Counted from the first letter of the stretch, positions 28,541 through 39,911 are shown. The stretch: DNA of 46,243 bases from Methylococcales bacterium (GCA_028715725.1 JAQURG010000012.1:35764-82006), one strand, 5' to 3'. The notes: generated by a model from the sequence alone, not told the origin. Translations and numbers: made by a program.

Positions 28541-28975
28541 ATGCATGTAACACTCGAGCAGGCAGAGAAGGCGATTGAGGCGGCTATTCGTGAAGCGGAA
28601 AGAATTGGCACCCGGATGTGTATTGCTGTTGTTGATTCCGGCGCTGACTTAAAAGCATTTGTCAGAATGGACGGCGCCTGGGTAGGAAGCGTGGATATCG
28701 CCATCAAGAAAGCCAAGACGGCTTGTTTCTTCAGCATGGATACCGGGCAAATCGGCGAATTATCGCAACCTGGCAAACCGCTTTATGGCATTGAACATTC
28801 CAACCAGGGGCTGATTACTTTCCCGGGCGGCGTTCCTGTCGTCGACGAAAATGGCGTTTTAATCGGTGCGGTGGGAGTCAGCGGCAGTTCGGTAGAAAAC
28901 GACCATCAGGTCGCCAAAGCAGGGGTTAAAGTTATAGGGGTTGCCGATTTGCCTGAGCATCCCTGGCGAACTTGA
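28541..28975 (+). CDS. GlcG/HbpS-family (DUF336) protein, cytoplasmic
   Basis: The 144-residue protein is a canonical short member: [37 protein letters not shown], a KKAKTAC helix, [22 protein letters not shown] and [23 protein letters not shown]. There is no signal peptide, unlike the secreted paralogue at 17846. Family members bind heme or small carboxylate-like ligands in some cases; the function here is open. AAGGAG at 28525-28532 is a good ribosome-binding site. The transcript ends at the terminator at 29050-29079. Confidence 0.88.
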   Translation: MHVTLEQAEKAIEAAIREAERIGTRMCIAVVDSGADLKAFVRMDGAWVGSVDIAIKKAKTACFFSMDTGQIGELSQPGKPLYGIEHSNQGLITFPGGVPVVDENGVLIGAVGVSGSSVENDHQVAKAGVKVIGVADLPEHPWRT

Positions 28976-29049
28976 ATAAGGGAACCGAATATCAGGTTGC
29001 GAAATGTATGCACGTTAGATAGACCGATCTTCTAGGTCCTTTATAAACG

Positions 29050-29079
29050 AAAAAAGCCCGTTTTAGGACGGGCTTTTTT
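29050..29079. terminator. Bidirectional Rho-independent terminator
   Basis: AAAAAAGCCCGT pairs perfectly with ACGGGCTTTTTT around a six-base loop, with an A-run on one side and a T-run on the other. It can therefore end transcription both from the GlcG-like gene (plus) and from ilvC (minus), which converge here. Confidence 0.93.
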
Positions 29080-29137
29080 AAATTGCTATGGCGGAAAAGC
29101 CAGGATTGACCTGGAAGTCCGCCATAAACCCGCAATA

Positions 29138-30803
<1,666 letters not shown>

Positions 30804-30804
<1 letters not shown>

Positions 30805-32540
30805 TACGCCAATTCCCTTTCCGTCGATGTGCCCAGAGCAACCCTTAATTTCATATCATGATGGCCTTTACCTGCCTCTATCATGGGGTAAACATTTTCA
30901 GTTCTGTCGGTGATTATATCTAAAAATACCGTGCGATCTTTCATCGCAAAGGCTTCTTCAAGAGCGGGTCTGACTTCCTCCGGTTTGTCGATGCGAATGC
31001 CAACATGACCGTAAGCCTCTGCCAATTTAACAAATTCCGGAATAGTGTCCATGTATGAATGCGAATAACGGCTTTCGTAGGAAAATTCCTGCCATTGCCG
31101 AACCATTCCCATATAGCGGTTGTTCAGATTAATGATTTTAATCGGCGTCTTATACTGAAGGGCGGTCGATAATTCCTGAATACACATCTGAATGCTGGCT
31201 TCACCGGTAACGCAGGCGACATCGGCATCCGGAAACGCCAGTTTAACGCCGATGGCTGCCGGTAAACCAAAGCCCATGGTTCCCAAGCCGCCCGAATTAA
31301 TCCAGCGGCGCGGTTTATCGAAAGGATAATATTGCGCAGCCCACATCTGATGCTGGCCTACATCTGAAGTGATATAGGCGTCGCCTCTAGTGACTTCATG
31401 CAATTGCTCGATAACGTGTTGCGGTTTGATTAAACGGCTTTCACGGTCAAATTCCAGACACTTGACTGCCCGCCACTGTTCAATTTGATTCCACCAGGGC
31501 TCCAGCGTTTTTTTATGCGGCTTTTTATGGCTCTCCTTGATTAATTCTATCATCTGCTCCAAAACCGGTTTAACTTCACCGACTATAGGAATATCGACCC
31601 TGACGGTTTTGGAAATAGAGGCCGGATCAACATCGATATGAATGATTTTGGCGAAAGGGCAGAACAAATCCAGCTTGCCGGTAACGCGATCATCAAACCG
31701 GGCGCCGATAGCAATGATCACGTCGCTTTCGTGCATCGCCATATTGGCTTCATAAGTGCCGTGCATGCCCAGCATGCCGATGAATTGCTTGTCGGTTCCG
31801 GGATAAGCGCCCAAACCCATTAGGGTGCTGGTAATCGGATAGTCCAGAATGCGGGTAAATTCGGTCAATTCCTTGCTGGCTTCGCCTAATATGACGCCGC
31901 CGCCTGAATAAATGATGGGCTTTTGCGCACTCAGCAATAAATCAACGGCTTTTTTAATCTGACCCTTATGCCCGGTGACGATGGGATTGTATGAGCGTAT
32001 AGAAACTTTTTTCGGATATTTATACGGCACCTTGATATGGGGAGCCGTGATATCTTTCGGTATATCAACAACCACAGGCCCAGGGCGGCCGGTTGTGGCG
32101 ACATAAAAAGCTTTTTTAATGGTTTCGGCTAATTTGGTCACATCCTTGACCAAATAATTATGCTTAACGCAGGGGCGGGTGATGCCGATCATATCGACTT
32201 CCTGAAAAGCATCACTGCCAATGACTGGTAAGGATACCTGTCCTGAAATGACAACCATGGGAATTGAATCCATGTAAGCTGTAGCAATGCCGGTTATTGC
32301 ATTGGTGGCGCCCGGACCGGAAGTCACCAGGACTACGCCGGGCTTGCCGGTGGCTCTGGCGTAACCATCAGCCGCATGGGTTGCTCCCTGTTCATGACGG
32401 ACCAGGATATGTTTGAGTTCTTCTTGCTGGAAAAGAGCATCGTATAAATGCAGTACCGCTCCGCCAGGATAGCCAAAAATATATTCTACACCTTCGTCTA
32501 TAAGACTCTGAACCAGGATTTGTGCGCCGCTTAGCTCCAC
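30804..32540 (-). CDS. ilvI: Acetolactate synthase, large catalytic subunit
   Basis: The 578-residue ThDP enzyme condenses two pyruvates, or pyruvate and 2-oxobutyrate. Motifs: [36 protein letters not shown] (catalytic Glu), [31 protein letters not shown] and the ThDP-binding stretch from [14 protein letters not shown] to [12 protein letters not shown]. The usual GDGS...N ThDP signature reads GEAS here (residue D replaced by E), a conservative change also seen in some family members. The start is GTG at 32540, preceded by GAGGT at good spacing; a TATAAT (reverse strand, 32586-32581) lies about 40 bases upstream. First gene of the ilvIHC run. Confidence 0.95.
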
Positions 32541-32580
32541 GCTAATACCTCAATAAACAGGATTACTTTCAATCTGACCA

Positions 32581-32586
32581 ATTATA
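32581..32586 (-). promoter_or_regulatory. TATAAT -10 element upstream of ilvI
   Basis: A perfect TATAAT on the minus strand, about 41 bases before the GTG start of ilvI. No -35 hexamer with standard spacing is obvious, so an activator may be required. I saw no attenuator peptide rich in branched-chain codons on this strand. Confidence 0.35.
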
Positions 32587-32785
32587 TGCGTATTTTAAAA
32601 TTCAAGAGTAAAATACCGGCTTTTAAGATAATTGGATGACTTACTATGATAATTGCCCAACTTCGACAACGTAGCCGTGGCATTTTACTAGGTTCTTAAA
32701 AAAATTGTAATTATCTCTGTTATCCTTTTTAATTCTTGCCTATTTTGTACAATTTCAAGTACCTATTTTTGATACACAAACGCTA

Positions 32786-33451
32786 ATGGCCGAACACAAC
32801 AAATCTACCAATTCACTTATCCGGTTTTTTTTAAAAGCATTCAGAACGGTCTGTTACAGCGCCAGAGAATCCATAGGCGAGCATAAGCGGGATATTGTCG
32901 TTTATAAGGTTGAACAGACCTGTATCAGCTTAAATGAAACGAGAAATGAGTTTGAAGATGCTCTCAAGCAGTTTAAAAACCTGGTCTGTGTTACTGAAAC
33001 TTCGCTGGAGCATAGATACAACCAGCTCAACAGACAATACCAGTTCTGCCGCTCAAAATCCGAAACTGTCAGTGCCAGAATCAGGGCGATAGAAGAAGTC
33101 AGCGAGGCATTATTTGCAGAATGGGAAAATGAATTGAGTGAATACTCAAACCGTGCACTGCGTAATAGCAGCAAACAACAGCTAAAATCAGCCAGACAAA
33201 ATTATGCCCGGCTGATTAAGGCAATGCGCGGCGCTGAAAATAAAATTCAGCCGGTACTGGCGGCATTTAAAGATCAGGTGTTGCACCTTAAACACAATCT
33301 TAATGCGCGGGCTATCGCAGCATTGCAGCATGAGTTTATTGAAATCAGCATTGATATTTCCCAGCTCATTTATGCCATGGAGCAAACCATTGCCGAGGCA
33401 AATCACTTTGTTTCCGCCCTTGTTGATCAGAAAGCCTTACTTATTCGGTGA
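32786..33451 (+). CDS. DUF2959 coiled-coil protein
   Basis: The 221-residue protein is mostly charged alpha-helix: HKRDIVVYKVEQ, EFEDALKQFKNLV, SLEHRYNQLNRQYQ, AEEVSEALFAEWENELSEYSN-like segments, and PVLAAFKDQVLHLKHNLNAR near residue 170, the best conserved part of DUF2959. There is no signal peptide and no enzyme motif. The function of this family is unknown; its shape suggests a structural or scaffolding role. The 3' end overlaps the convergent lipoprotein gene by 15 bases. Confidence 0.85.
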   Translation: MAEHNKSTNSLIRFFLKAFRTVCYSARESIGEHKRDIVVYKVEQTCISLNETRNEFEDALKQFKNLVCVTETSLEHRYNQLNRQYQFCRSKSETVSARIRAIEEVSEALFAEWENELSEYSNRALRNSSKQQLKSARQNYARLIKAMRGAENKIQPVLAAFKDQVLHLKHNLNARAIAALQHEFIEISIDISQLIYAMEQTIAEANHFVSALVDQKALLIR

Positions 33452-33880
33452 ATTCAGATTATATAAAACATCATTGGCTTTATCCTTGGCGCTTTCTTTC
33501 AATGAGCCTTTGCGGTTATCCTGATCCATTCTTTCTCTGCCAAAGTTGGTAATCATTTCTTCCCAGCTTGAATATTGATCATAGCCTTTAAAACCGGCAG
33601 TCTTGCGTTGTTGATAAATTTCCTTGCCTAATGCAATGACTTCCTCAGGTTTTTTACCGTCAACGATATCAAGAAACACCTTGTCATCCTTGTTGGCGTC
33701 ACGGATTGTCCAGAAAGAGACTTCAAATTCCATGCGAGTCTCGGGCGGCAAACGATTCTTGAGCGCTTTGACTGAGCGATACGCAGTATTGGTAGTGTGA
33801 CCGTTAATTTCCTGTCCTTTGCCGCACGCAGCCAGCGTCATGCAGCCGGAAATGAGCAACAGAATGGATATTTTCTTCAT
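33437..33880 (-). CDS. Small lipoprotein of unknown function (DUF6694-like)
   Basis: The 147-residue protein has a lipoprotein signal peptide (KKISILLLISGCMTLAACGK, lipobox LAAC with Cys19). The mature part is charged and helical: RSVKALKNRLPPETRMEFEV, DGKKPEEVIALGKEIYQQRK. The pattern of a Lys/Glu-rich helix followed by a GKKPEEV-type turn resembles DUF6694 lipoproteins, but that assignment is tentative. It should sit in the envelope. It converges with the DUF2959 gene. Confidence 0.75.
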   Translation of the reverse strand: MKKISILLLISGCMTLAACGKGQEINGHTTNTAYRSVKALKNRLPPETRMEFEVSFWTIRDANKDDKVFLDIVDGKKPEEVIALGKEIYQQRKTAGFKGYDQYSSWEEMITNFGRERMDQDNRKGSLKESAKDKANDVLYNLNSPNK

Positions 33881-33986
33881 AAAGATAACCTCGAAGTTAA
33901 GTACGGGTCTATGTTATGGTATTTTTAACACCAGATCACCAAACAAAGTAAAATGGTCGGCCATTATAACCCTGAGCTAAGCTTAT

Positions 33987-35726
33987 ATGCTGGAATTTAT
34001 CCAATTATTAAATCAGCGTTACCAGACGGTTTTGAGCCAGCCGGGCCATGATGCTGATAAAATCGGCTATCAACAACGGATCGACCAGCTGATTCTGGCT
34101 GAAGCCGTCATACGCAAAGGGCAGCTGATTGATGCATCTCCCGGTTTGCCGCTGCAAATCGCCGTTGTAGGACCAACCCAGGCAGGCAAAAGTACATTGG
34201 TCAATGTTTTACTGAACAGTAATTTTGCAGGGGTCAGTCCATTGGCGGGTTACACCATTCATCCGCAGGGCTTTTGCCATGAAGTTAACCTTGATGATTG
34301 CAGTGGCTTGCAGCGTTATTTCGGGCGTTTTCAACAATTCCAGCAAGCGCACATTCCCAAAGACCGCTATGACTGCTATTCATTAACTGAAAACAATACC
34401 GATTCCCCGTATTTGCCGCATGGCGTATTATGGGATACGCCGGATTTTGATTCCATAGATTCGGCGACTTACCGGGAAGGTGTGATCAGAGCGGTTGCGC
34501 TGGCGGATATGATCATTTTAGTGGTCAGCAAGGAAAAATATGCCGACCAATCGGTCTGGGATATTATGTCTGCGCTTGAAGCCCTGCATCAGCCGACCAT
34601 TATCTGTTTAAACAAGTTGAGTGAGGGCTCGGAAGCCGTACTGATTCAGTCATTAAAAGAAAAATGGCAGCTTGCCAGAACAGATGCCTTTCCTGAAGTC
34701 GTGCCATTGTATTATCAGAAACAGACGGGATTGCCGGTCTGGCCGGAGGCCCAAAAAAACCTGCTCATACAATTGGCGGCTAAGGTTAATCCTAAAAAAT
34801 TTGCGCGCTATGAGCAGGAGTTGCTGCAAAAGCATTGGCATGGCTGGGTGGAACCCATTGTTGCCGAGCATAAGGCCTTATTCGTTTGGCAAGACTTTGT
34901 GGATGACGCAATCAAACAGGCGCTGGATAATTACCAGCGCGATTATCTGAATCATCCGCATCATTATGAAACCTTTCAACATGCGATGGCTGAACTGTTG
35001 ACCTTACTCGAAGTACCCGGTCTGGCAGGTATTTTGACGGGGGCGCGCAAGGTTCTTACCTGGCCGGTAAAGCAGATGATGAAGCTGGGGCGGAAAAGCC
35101 GGCATATTGCCGATACCAGTCACGAAATAGTGTTATTAAATCAAATAGCCGAGCATTTGCTGATTCAATTGGCGGACAAGTTGCTGGATCATGCCGAACA
35201 GGACAGGCAGAAGCTTTGGTGGAAAGAATTCAGCTCTTTATTATGCAGTCAACGGCAAGGCATATTAAAAGACTTTAGCGAGTCTGCGAAAAATTATCAT
35301 ATCTCTTTTCAGCAAGACGTGGAAAAAACGGCGCAGCGTTTGTATCACAAGCTGCAAGAGCAACCCATGGTATTAAACAGTTTACGCGCCACCCGGGTTA
35401 CGACTGATGCCGTCGCCATTGCCTTGACCTTGCACATGGGCGGCATTGGCGTGCATGATTTGGTCATTGCCCCGGCAATGTTGACGGTCACTTCGTTATT
35501 GGCCGAAAGCGCCATTGGCGGCTATATGAACAGAGTAGAGGCTGAATTAAAGCTGCATCAACTCAAAGCCGTTAAGCAGGCGCTTTTTGCCGAAAGTATC
35601 GGCAAAAAGCTGTTGGCGTTGCCGGAACAATTATCGGCGCTGACACATTTTAATATCTCTCCCGAGCAATTACAGGCAGCTGAGCTGCAACTTACTGAAA
35701 AGCGACATGGTTTACGATTACTCTGA
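33987..35726 (+). CDS. Membrane-associated dynamin-like GTPase, first of a pair
   Basis: The 579-residue protein has a GTPase domain with the P-loop GPTQAGKST (62-70), G3 DTPDFDS (150-156) and G4 NKLS (about 209). A long helical region follows, then a hydrophobic stretch (about 470-510, VAIALTLHMGGIGVHDLVIA) that could insert in the membrane. Large GTPases with this layout often remodel or monitor membranes; no substrate is known. It overlaps the next GTPase gene by 20 bases, which implies coupled translation and probably a hetero-oligomer, as in paired bacterial dynamin-like proteins. Confidence 0.82.
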   Translation: MLEFIQLLNQRYQTVLSQPGHDADKIGYQQRIDQLILAEAVIRKGQLIDASPGLPLQIAVVGPTQAGKSTLVNVLLNSNFAGVSPLAGYTIHPQGFCHEVNLDDCSGLQRYFGRFQQFQQAHIPKDRYDCYSLTENNTDSPYLPHGVLWDTPDFDSIDSATYREGVIRAVALADMIILVVSKEKYADQSVWDIMSALEALHQPTIICLNKLSEGSEAVLIQSLKEKWQLARTDAFPEVVPLYYQKQTGLPVWPEAQKNLLIQLAAKVNPKKFARYEQELLQKHWHGWVEPIVAEHKALFVWQDFVDDAIKQALDNYQRDYLNHPHHYETFQHAMAELLTLLEVPGLAGILTGARKVLTWPVKQMMKLGRKSRHIADTSHEIVLLNQIAEHLLIQLADKLLDHAEQDRQKLWWKEFSSLLCSQRQGILKDFSESAKNYHISFQQDVEKTAQRLYHKLQEQPMVLNSLRATRVTTDAVAIALTLHMGGIGVHDLVIAPAMLTVTSLLAESAIGGYMNRVEAELKLHQLKAVKQALFAESIGKKLLALPEQLSALTHFNISPEQLQAAELQLTEKRHGLRLL

Positions 35727-37308
35727 TTTAGTGGAAAAAACTCAACGCTGGGCCGATCAGGCTTGTCTGTCAGGCTGGATTAATAAAGAAGCTGCACGGC
35801 AGTTGTGTCATTTTGATACCAGGACTCCTGAAGCATTGTTTAACCACGGCAATACAAGACCGCTGATTGTCGCTTTTATGGGAGGAACCGGTGTGGGCAA
35901 AAGTTCCTTGCTTAATCGCCTGGCAGGGAAAGCGATTGCCAAGGCAGGTATTGAACGGCCCACTTCACGGGAAGTCACGTTATTTCATCATCAAAGCATT
36001 GCCATACAGCATTTGCCCGAACAGTTACCGCTTGCCAAAATCAATGTTGCGCAACATGACGATGCTGCGAAAAAAAATATCGTCTGGATTGATATGCCGG
36101 ATTTTGACAGTACTGAACAAAGTAATAAGCAACTGGTTTTGCAATGGCTACCGCATATTGATGTGCTGATTTATGTGGTCAGCCCCGAGCGTTACAGGGA
36201 TGAAAAAGCCTGGCGCCTGCTGCTTGCAGAAGGTTCGCGGCATGCCTGGCTGTTCGTTTTTAATCAGTGGGACAGAGGACAGTTGGAACAGTATCAGGAC
36301 TTTAACCGGCAACTGCATAAAGCCGGATTTGAAGCGCCGATTATATTTAAAACTGTCTGCGCAGAAGGGTTGCAAGTTGATGAATTCTCCTTGTTGGAAT
36401 CAACGATTGTCTCACTGGCAACAGAGCATACGGTTGAACAACTGGAGCAAAGAGGCTCACAGGTACGAAAGCATGAGCTAAAGAACAAACTGTTGAATGC
36501 CGCCGAAATATTAGGCTCTGAACAGGCTTTCCAAAACACAGCCGAGCTTTGGCGGCAGCAATGGCAGCGGATGTCCGGACAGCTTCAGGAAGGCTTCGCA
36601 TTGCCGGTTAAATATGCGGCGGATTATTATGCCGAACATGCCGCCGATTTGATAACGGCTACCGCCAGCGCCAATCCTTCGTTATGGGATGCCTGGGCGC
36701 AAGCCCGTTTTGACGATGCACTGGATGAATTTATTATTAATGTTGATCAGTCAGGGCTTCCCGTTATACCGATAAAACAACACACGGGAGCAATTCGGGA
36801 AAAAGCTTCAAAAATCATGCAGACACAAACTGAACTGGCAACGCGTCAAGCTTTAGCGAATCCGGGCAACATACTCCAGCGTGGGTTTTTAAAACTGATG
36901 CGTTTGTGTGAAATTATTCTACCGCTGGCTGCAATGGCTTGGGTAAGCTATAAAGTATTTATCGGCTATTACACCAGTAATATGACCAATATGCCCTATC
37001 TCGGCGTGGATTTTGCCGTGCATAGCGGCTTGCTAATCGCAATAACCTGGCTGACGCCCTTTTTTATTTTGAAAAAGGCTCAGCCCTCCCTGAAAAAAAG
37101 TGCTTTAAAAGGGATGCACAAAGGCATATCGAACGCATTAACGATAATAGACAGCGAAGTTTCAAGCGTAATAGTATACCTCAATCATCAACATACAGAA
37201 CAGTTAAAGCAACTTTCTGCCATCATTGCTCAGTGCGGTGACGCTGATGCCGGCCAGAATTTATCCAAAGAGAATAATAATCCTTTAAATCGCATGCTGA
37301 TGAATTGA
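35707..37308 (+). CDS. Membrane-associated dynamin-like GTPase, second of a pair
   Basis: The 533-residue protein has P-loop GGTGVGKSS (59-67), G3 DMPDFDS (129-135) and G4 NQWD (186-189). The DxPDFDS form of G3 is shared with the upstream protein, so the two are diverged paralogues. Near the C-terminus two transmembrane segments (ILPLAAMAWVSYKVFIGYY and VHSGLLIAITWLTPFFIL) are followed by a cationic helix (KKAQPSLKKSALKG). Helical pieces on both sides suggest a stalk. The gene starts inside the end of its partner. The biological role of the pair is unknown. Confidence 0.82.
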   Translation: MVYDYSDLVEKTQRWADQACLSGWINKEAARQLCHFDTRTPEALFNHGNTRPLIVAFMGGTGVGKSSLLNRLAGKAIAKAGIERPTSREVTLFHHQSIAIQHLPEQLPLAKINVAQHDDAAKKNIVWIDMPDFDSTEQSNKQLVLQWLPHIDVLIYVVSPERYRDEKAWRLLLAEGSRHAWLFVFNQWDRGQLEQYQDFNRQLHKAGFEAPIIFKTVCAEGLQVDEFSLLESTIVSLATEHTVEQLEQRGSQVRKHELKNKLLNAAEILGSEQAFQNTAELWRQQWQRMSGQLQEGFALPVKYAADYYAEHAADLITATASANPSLWDAWAQARFDDALDEFIINVDQSGLPVIPIKQHTGAIREKASKIMQTQTELATRQALANPGNILQRGFLKLMRLCEIILPLAAMAWVSYKVFIGYYTSNMTNMPYLGVDFAVHSGLLIAITWLTPFFILKKAQPSLKKSALKGMHKGISNALTIIDSEVSSVIVYLNHQHTEQLKQLSAIIAQCGDADAGQNLSKENNNPLNRMLMN

Positions 37309-37623
37309 CTCATGGATATTTATTGAGATTGTCAGCTGAGAATCATCGCTTATCATTAAATTATTCCCAGGGCTTTTCTCGTAATTTCCAAAGATAAGAC
37401 GTTGCCGTCTTGACTAATTAAACTATGTTATTTAACACACTTTACTGAGTCATATCACACACTTTTCATTTATAACTCTACCAAATTTTTCATGAGGCCC
37501 GATTTCATCGAGGTTTTTGTTGTTGGCATGAAACATGCTTCATATATATTTATGGGTAACTCGTGATGAAATGCTCATTAGAAAAATGCACCGTTTAAAA
37601 TAACAATTAATTAAGGGAAGCTT
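37309..37623. other. Upstream region of the N-terminal-His protein gene
   Basis: 315 bases with no gene, AT-rich, containing the sigma-54-like promoter at 37524-37539. I see no paired upstream palindrome clear enough to call an enhancer site. Confidence 0.5.
37524..37539 (+). promoter_or_regulatory. Sigma-54-type (-24/-12) promoter
   Basis: TGGCATGAAACATGCT matches the -24/-12 consensus (TGGCACG-N4-TTGCW) at all positions but two, with the required 10-base spacing between the GG and GC pairs. The predicted start near 37550 leaves a leader of about 70 bases before the ATG at 37624. Sigma-54 promoters need an enhancer-binding activator, so this gene is likely tightly regulated. Confidence 0.55.
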
Positions 37624-38460
37624 ATGTCAATATCAATTACTTTCAAAAAATTGGCCATGTGTTCATTATCGACCGCAGCGATGGTCACGGCTAGTCAAGG
37701 CGTTTTTGCTCATACCAGATTACAAGTACCGACTATTCTTGAGGGCGCTAGAGTTTACAATAATGAAGTTATTGGGCACGGTTGCCATAATGAAGTTGCC
37801 AATAACACTAGCACCCCTGTAATGGGTACGAGCGTCGTGTTTCCGGATGCTACCGCTACCGTCACTTCCAAGCCAGCTGGATCCGCGTCTAGTGTTGCAG
37901 GCACACCTGCCGGCAATGTAACTGATTATCTGGCAGGAGCAGGAGAGGGTTATAGCAAGAAAGTCTATAGCAAGGATCTTTTTTCAGACGAAGGCCAGAA
38001 ATCCAATTCATTAGGTAATGTAGTTGGATACTGGACAGGCGGAGGCAGTTTGCCGGGAATCAACTATGCCGGTCTTATCCCCTTTAAGACAGATGCTATT
38101 ACTATTAAACCTGAATCTTGCGCCAACACAGTCACTTTCGTGGTGGCCATTGCCGATGTTTGTACGCTAACCAATGCTAGTGGGTTTAGTGACGAAACCG
38201 TCAACCTGTGGACACCGGCTGTCGGGTCTAATTTCGATGGTCCCGGACTCCATGCATATAATTCACCCGCGACGTTAAAAGTAGTTAGAAATATAACAGG
38301 CACCCCGGCTACTCTGACTACCGCAGCGGTTGCAGCTAACCCGCTTCCGGCTTCATGCGGTGAAGGTCTTGATATTACAGTCACGCCAACTGCCGAGCAA
38401 ATTAATCGCGACATGCCTGCCATCGATGGAAATGGCGTGCAGGTATGGCCTCAGCCATAG
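37624..38460 (+). CDS. Secreted protein with predicted N-terminal His, YcnI-like
   Basis: The 278-residue precursor has a signal peptide ending VFA (residue 29), so the mature chain should begin HTRLQVPTILEG. In YcnI (DUF1775), CopC and copper oxygenases a mature N-terminal His binds copper. A second marker is VIGHGCHNEV (about 50-59), comparable to the HGC stretch of DUF1775 proteins, though overall resemblance is weak. Four cysteines in the mature part (GHGCH, PESCANT, ADVCTL, PASCGEG) suggest two disulfides. Periplasmic or extracellular location is expected. Expression is probably from the sigma-54-like promoter upstream. Copper binding is inference; the exact family is uncertain. Confidence 0.7.
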   Translation: MSISITFKKLAMCSLSTAAMVTASQGVFAHTRLQVPTILEGARVYNNEVIGHGCHNEVANNTSTPVMGTSVVFPDATATVTSKPAGSASSVAGTPAGNVTDYLAGAGEGYSKKVYSKDLFSDEGQKSNSLGNVVGYWTGGGSLPGINYAGLIPFKTDAITIKPESCANTVTFVVAIADVCTLTNASGFSDETVNLWTPAVGSNFDGPGLHAYNSPATLKVVRNITGTPATLTTAAVAANPLPASCGEGLDITVTPTAEQINRDMPAIDGNGVQVWPQP

Positions 38461-38899
38461 CACTGCCTGAATGACTCCATTGCTAGCGGCCGCGCGGACT
38501 GCGTCAGCAGTTGAGTTTCTTTGAAAAATAAAGAGCACTAAAACTTTCCACTCTACGGCGGAGGATTTCGCCGTGGATTTATTTTTAGTGGGTCGTGGTT
38601 AGCAGGTATTTCCCGTTTGCCAGTCCGGCAAATACGAAGTAGTATTGAAAATTTGCCGGGCCGTTAACAGAACAATGTGATAATGATAGCGTCGCCTTGA
38701 TTGAGCAGTATGTGTCAGGCAAGGATGTGTTTATATGTTGACAGGGTTAATCTTCATAAGAGCATGAAGTACAGGAAGAAAGTAGAAAATTTTCTGTGGT
38801 TTATGCTCTTTTGGAATTTTTTGATGATTGGTTTTTTATGTTCATCCACGAGAGTAGTTTATCGGGATGTTTATCGTATTCTGGAAGTGACTGACCGCC
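38461..38899. other. Intergenic region with two hairpins
   Basis: ACGGCG (38555-38560) pairs with CGCCGT (38569-38574) and is followed by GGATTTATTTTTAG, a plausible terminator for the upstream gene. TTTGCC (38616-38621) pairs with GGCAAA (38627-38632). A 91-codon frame at 38701-38976 overlaps the next gene and has no recognisable family. Confidence 0.45.
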
Positions 38900-39736
38900 A
38901 TGATTGTAATCAAGTTCTGGATGACCTTCTTGTTTTTGTTGATGTCAATTGGGGCTTTAGCTGCGAATGTGAGTAATTCAGGCGAGCAAACTGTTCGTCT
39001 GATCATCACTAAAGATAAAGGAGCCGAACTGCAACTGGAAGCGAGGCAAGCGCCTCTGATGAAAGTGCTTAATGTCATTGCGAATAAAACCGGATTGCGG
39101 ATAAACTATTCGGTTCTGCCTGATGAGTTGGTGACAGCGACCTGTGTAGGGCCGACAGTAAAAGAACTCCTGGAGTGTCTGCTGGTTCGTAAAGCGGATC
39201 TTGTTTTTCGATATTCGCAACAAACTTCAAAGGCTTACCCTCATGGACAGCCTTTAGAAGCCTGGGTCCTTGGGGCAAAATTTGAAACAGGTCAGACGAA
39301 TCCCGTGGTGTGCTCGTTGCCGGGAACTCAGCAGACTGCGAATGCAGAACCTGACGAAACGGATGATCTGGTGAAGATGGCAAGCTCTAAAGTGCCTGCG
39401 GAGCGGGCAGAAGCTATCGGACGCCTGATGGCGGCAGGGCGCGAAGGCGATGCAATCATTAGAAAAACATTGGAAACTGCCCTTACAGACCAGGATGCGA
39501 GAGTCAGAGTGCAGGCTGTTTCCACTTTGGCCCATCGAGAAGGCTTTGCGGCTGTTGCGCCAGCCTTGCAAGAAGCATTGCATGACAGCGATGCTTCGGT
39601 ACGGTTAACGGCGGTAGATAATATCGGAGCTGATGTGGCATTGCTTAAACAAGCGCTCAATGACAGCGATGCGACGGTGCGGCAGTTGGCGGAAATAAGA
39701 TTGGAGCCGCTTTTGAAAACAGGCGCTGTCCGGTAA
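38900..39736 (+). CDS. Secreted STN-like and HEAT-repeat protein
   Basis: The 278-residue protein has a signal peptide (FWMTFLFLLMSIGALA, about 1-21). The next 80 residues look like a secretin/TonB N-terminal (STN) fold: LQLEARQAPLMKVLNVIANK, TGLRINYSVLP, TATCVGPTVKELLECLL. From about 155 come HEAT repeats: VKMASSKVPAERAEAIGRLM, ALTDQDARVRVQAVSTLAHR, ALHDSDASVRLTAVDNIG and ALNDSDATVRQLAEIRLE. STN domains dock to partner proteins at the outer membrane and HEAT repeats bind proteins, so a periplasmic scaffold role is likely. The interrupted gene at 18729 is another HEAT-bearing secreted protein. A stem-loop terminator follows. Confidence 0.8.
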   Translation: MIVIKFWMTFLFLLMSIGALAANVSNSGEQTVRLIITKDKGAELQLEARQAPLMKVLNVIANKTGLRINYSVLPDELVTATCVGPTVKELLECLLVRKADLVFRYSQQTSKAYPHGQPLEAWVLGAKFETGQTNPVVCSLPGTQQTANAEPDETDDLVKMASSKVPAERAEAIGRLMAAGREGDAIIRKTLETALTDQDARVRVQAVSTLAHREGFAAVAPALQEALHDSDASVRLTAVDNIGADVALLKQALNDSDATVRQLAEIRLEPLLKTGAVR

Positions 39737-39857
39737 CTGCCGTCTGCAAGGGATAGAAGTCCTTGTTATTTCCCGATTCACCAGGAGAAGGGGGAATTAA
39801 CAAGATCATGAAAGTTAACTTATCAGTCCGGCCGGATGGGCCTGGGGTGAGACGATC

Positions 39858-39882
39858 AACACTTGTTTAGTGTTAATTTTTA
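39858..39882 (+). terminator. Stem-loop terminator after the STN-HEAT gene
   Basis: AACACT (39858-39863) pairs with AGTGTT (39869-39874) and is followed by AATTTTTA. It suggests that the next gene has its own promoter or depends on read-through. Confidence 0.5.
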
Positions 39883-39911
39883 GCTAATACGCTAGCGGTA
39901 CGAGGATTATT

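Noticed and set aside
32646-32699. 17-residue frame (MIIAQLRQRSRGILLGS) as an ilv leader peptide
   Set aside because: It lies on the plus strand, opposite to ilvI, and is not followed by attenuator hairpins.
38701-38976. 91-codon frame before the STN-HEAT gene
   Set aside because: It overlaps the signal peptide region of the STN-HEAT gene in another frame and looks like no known family.
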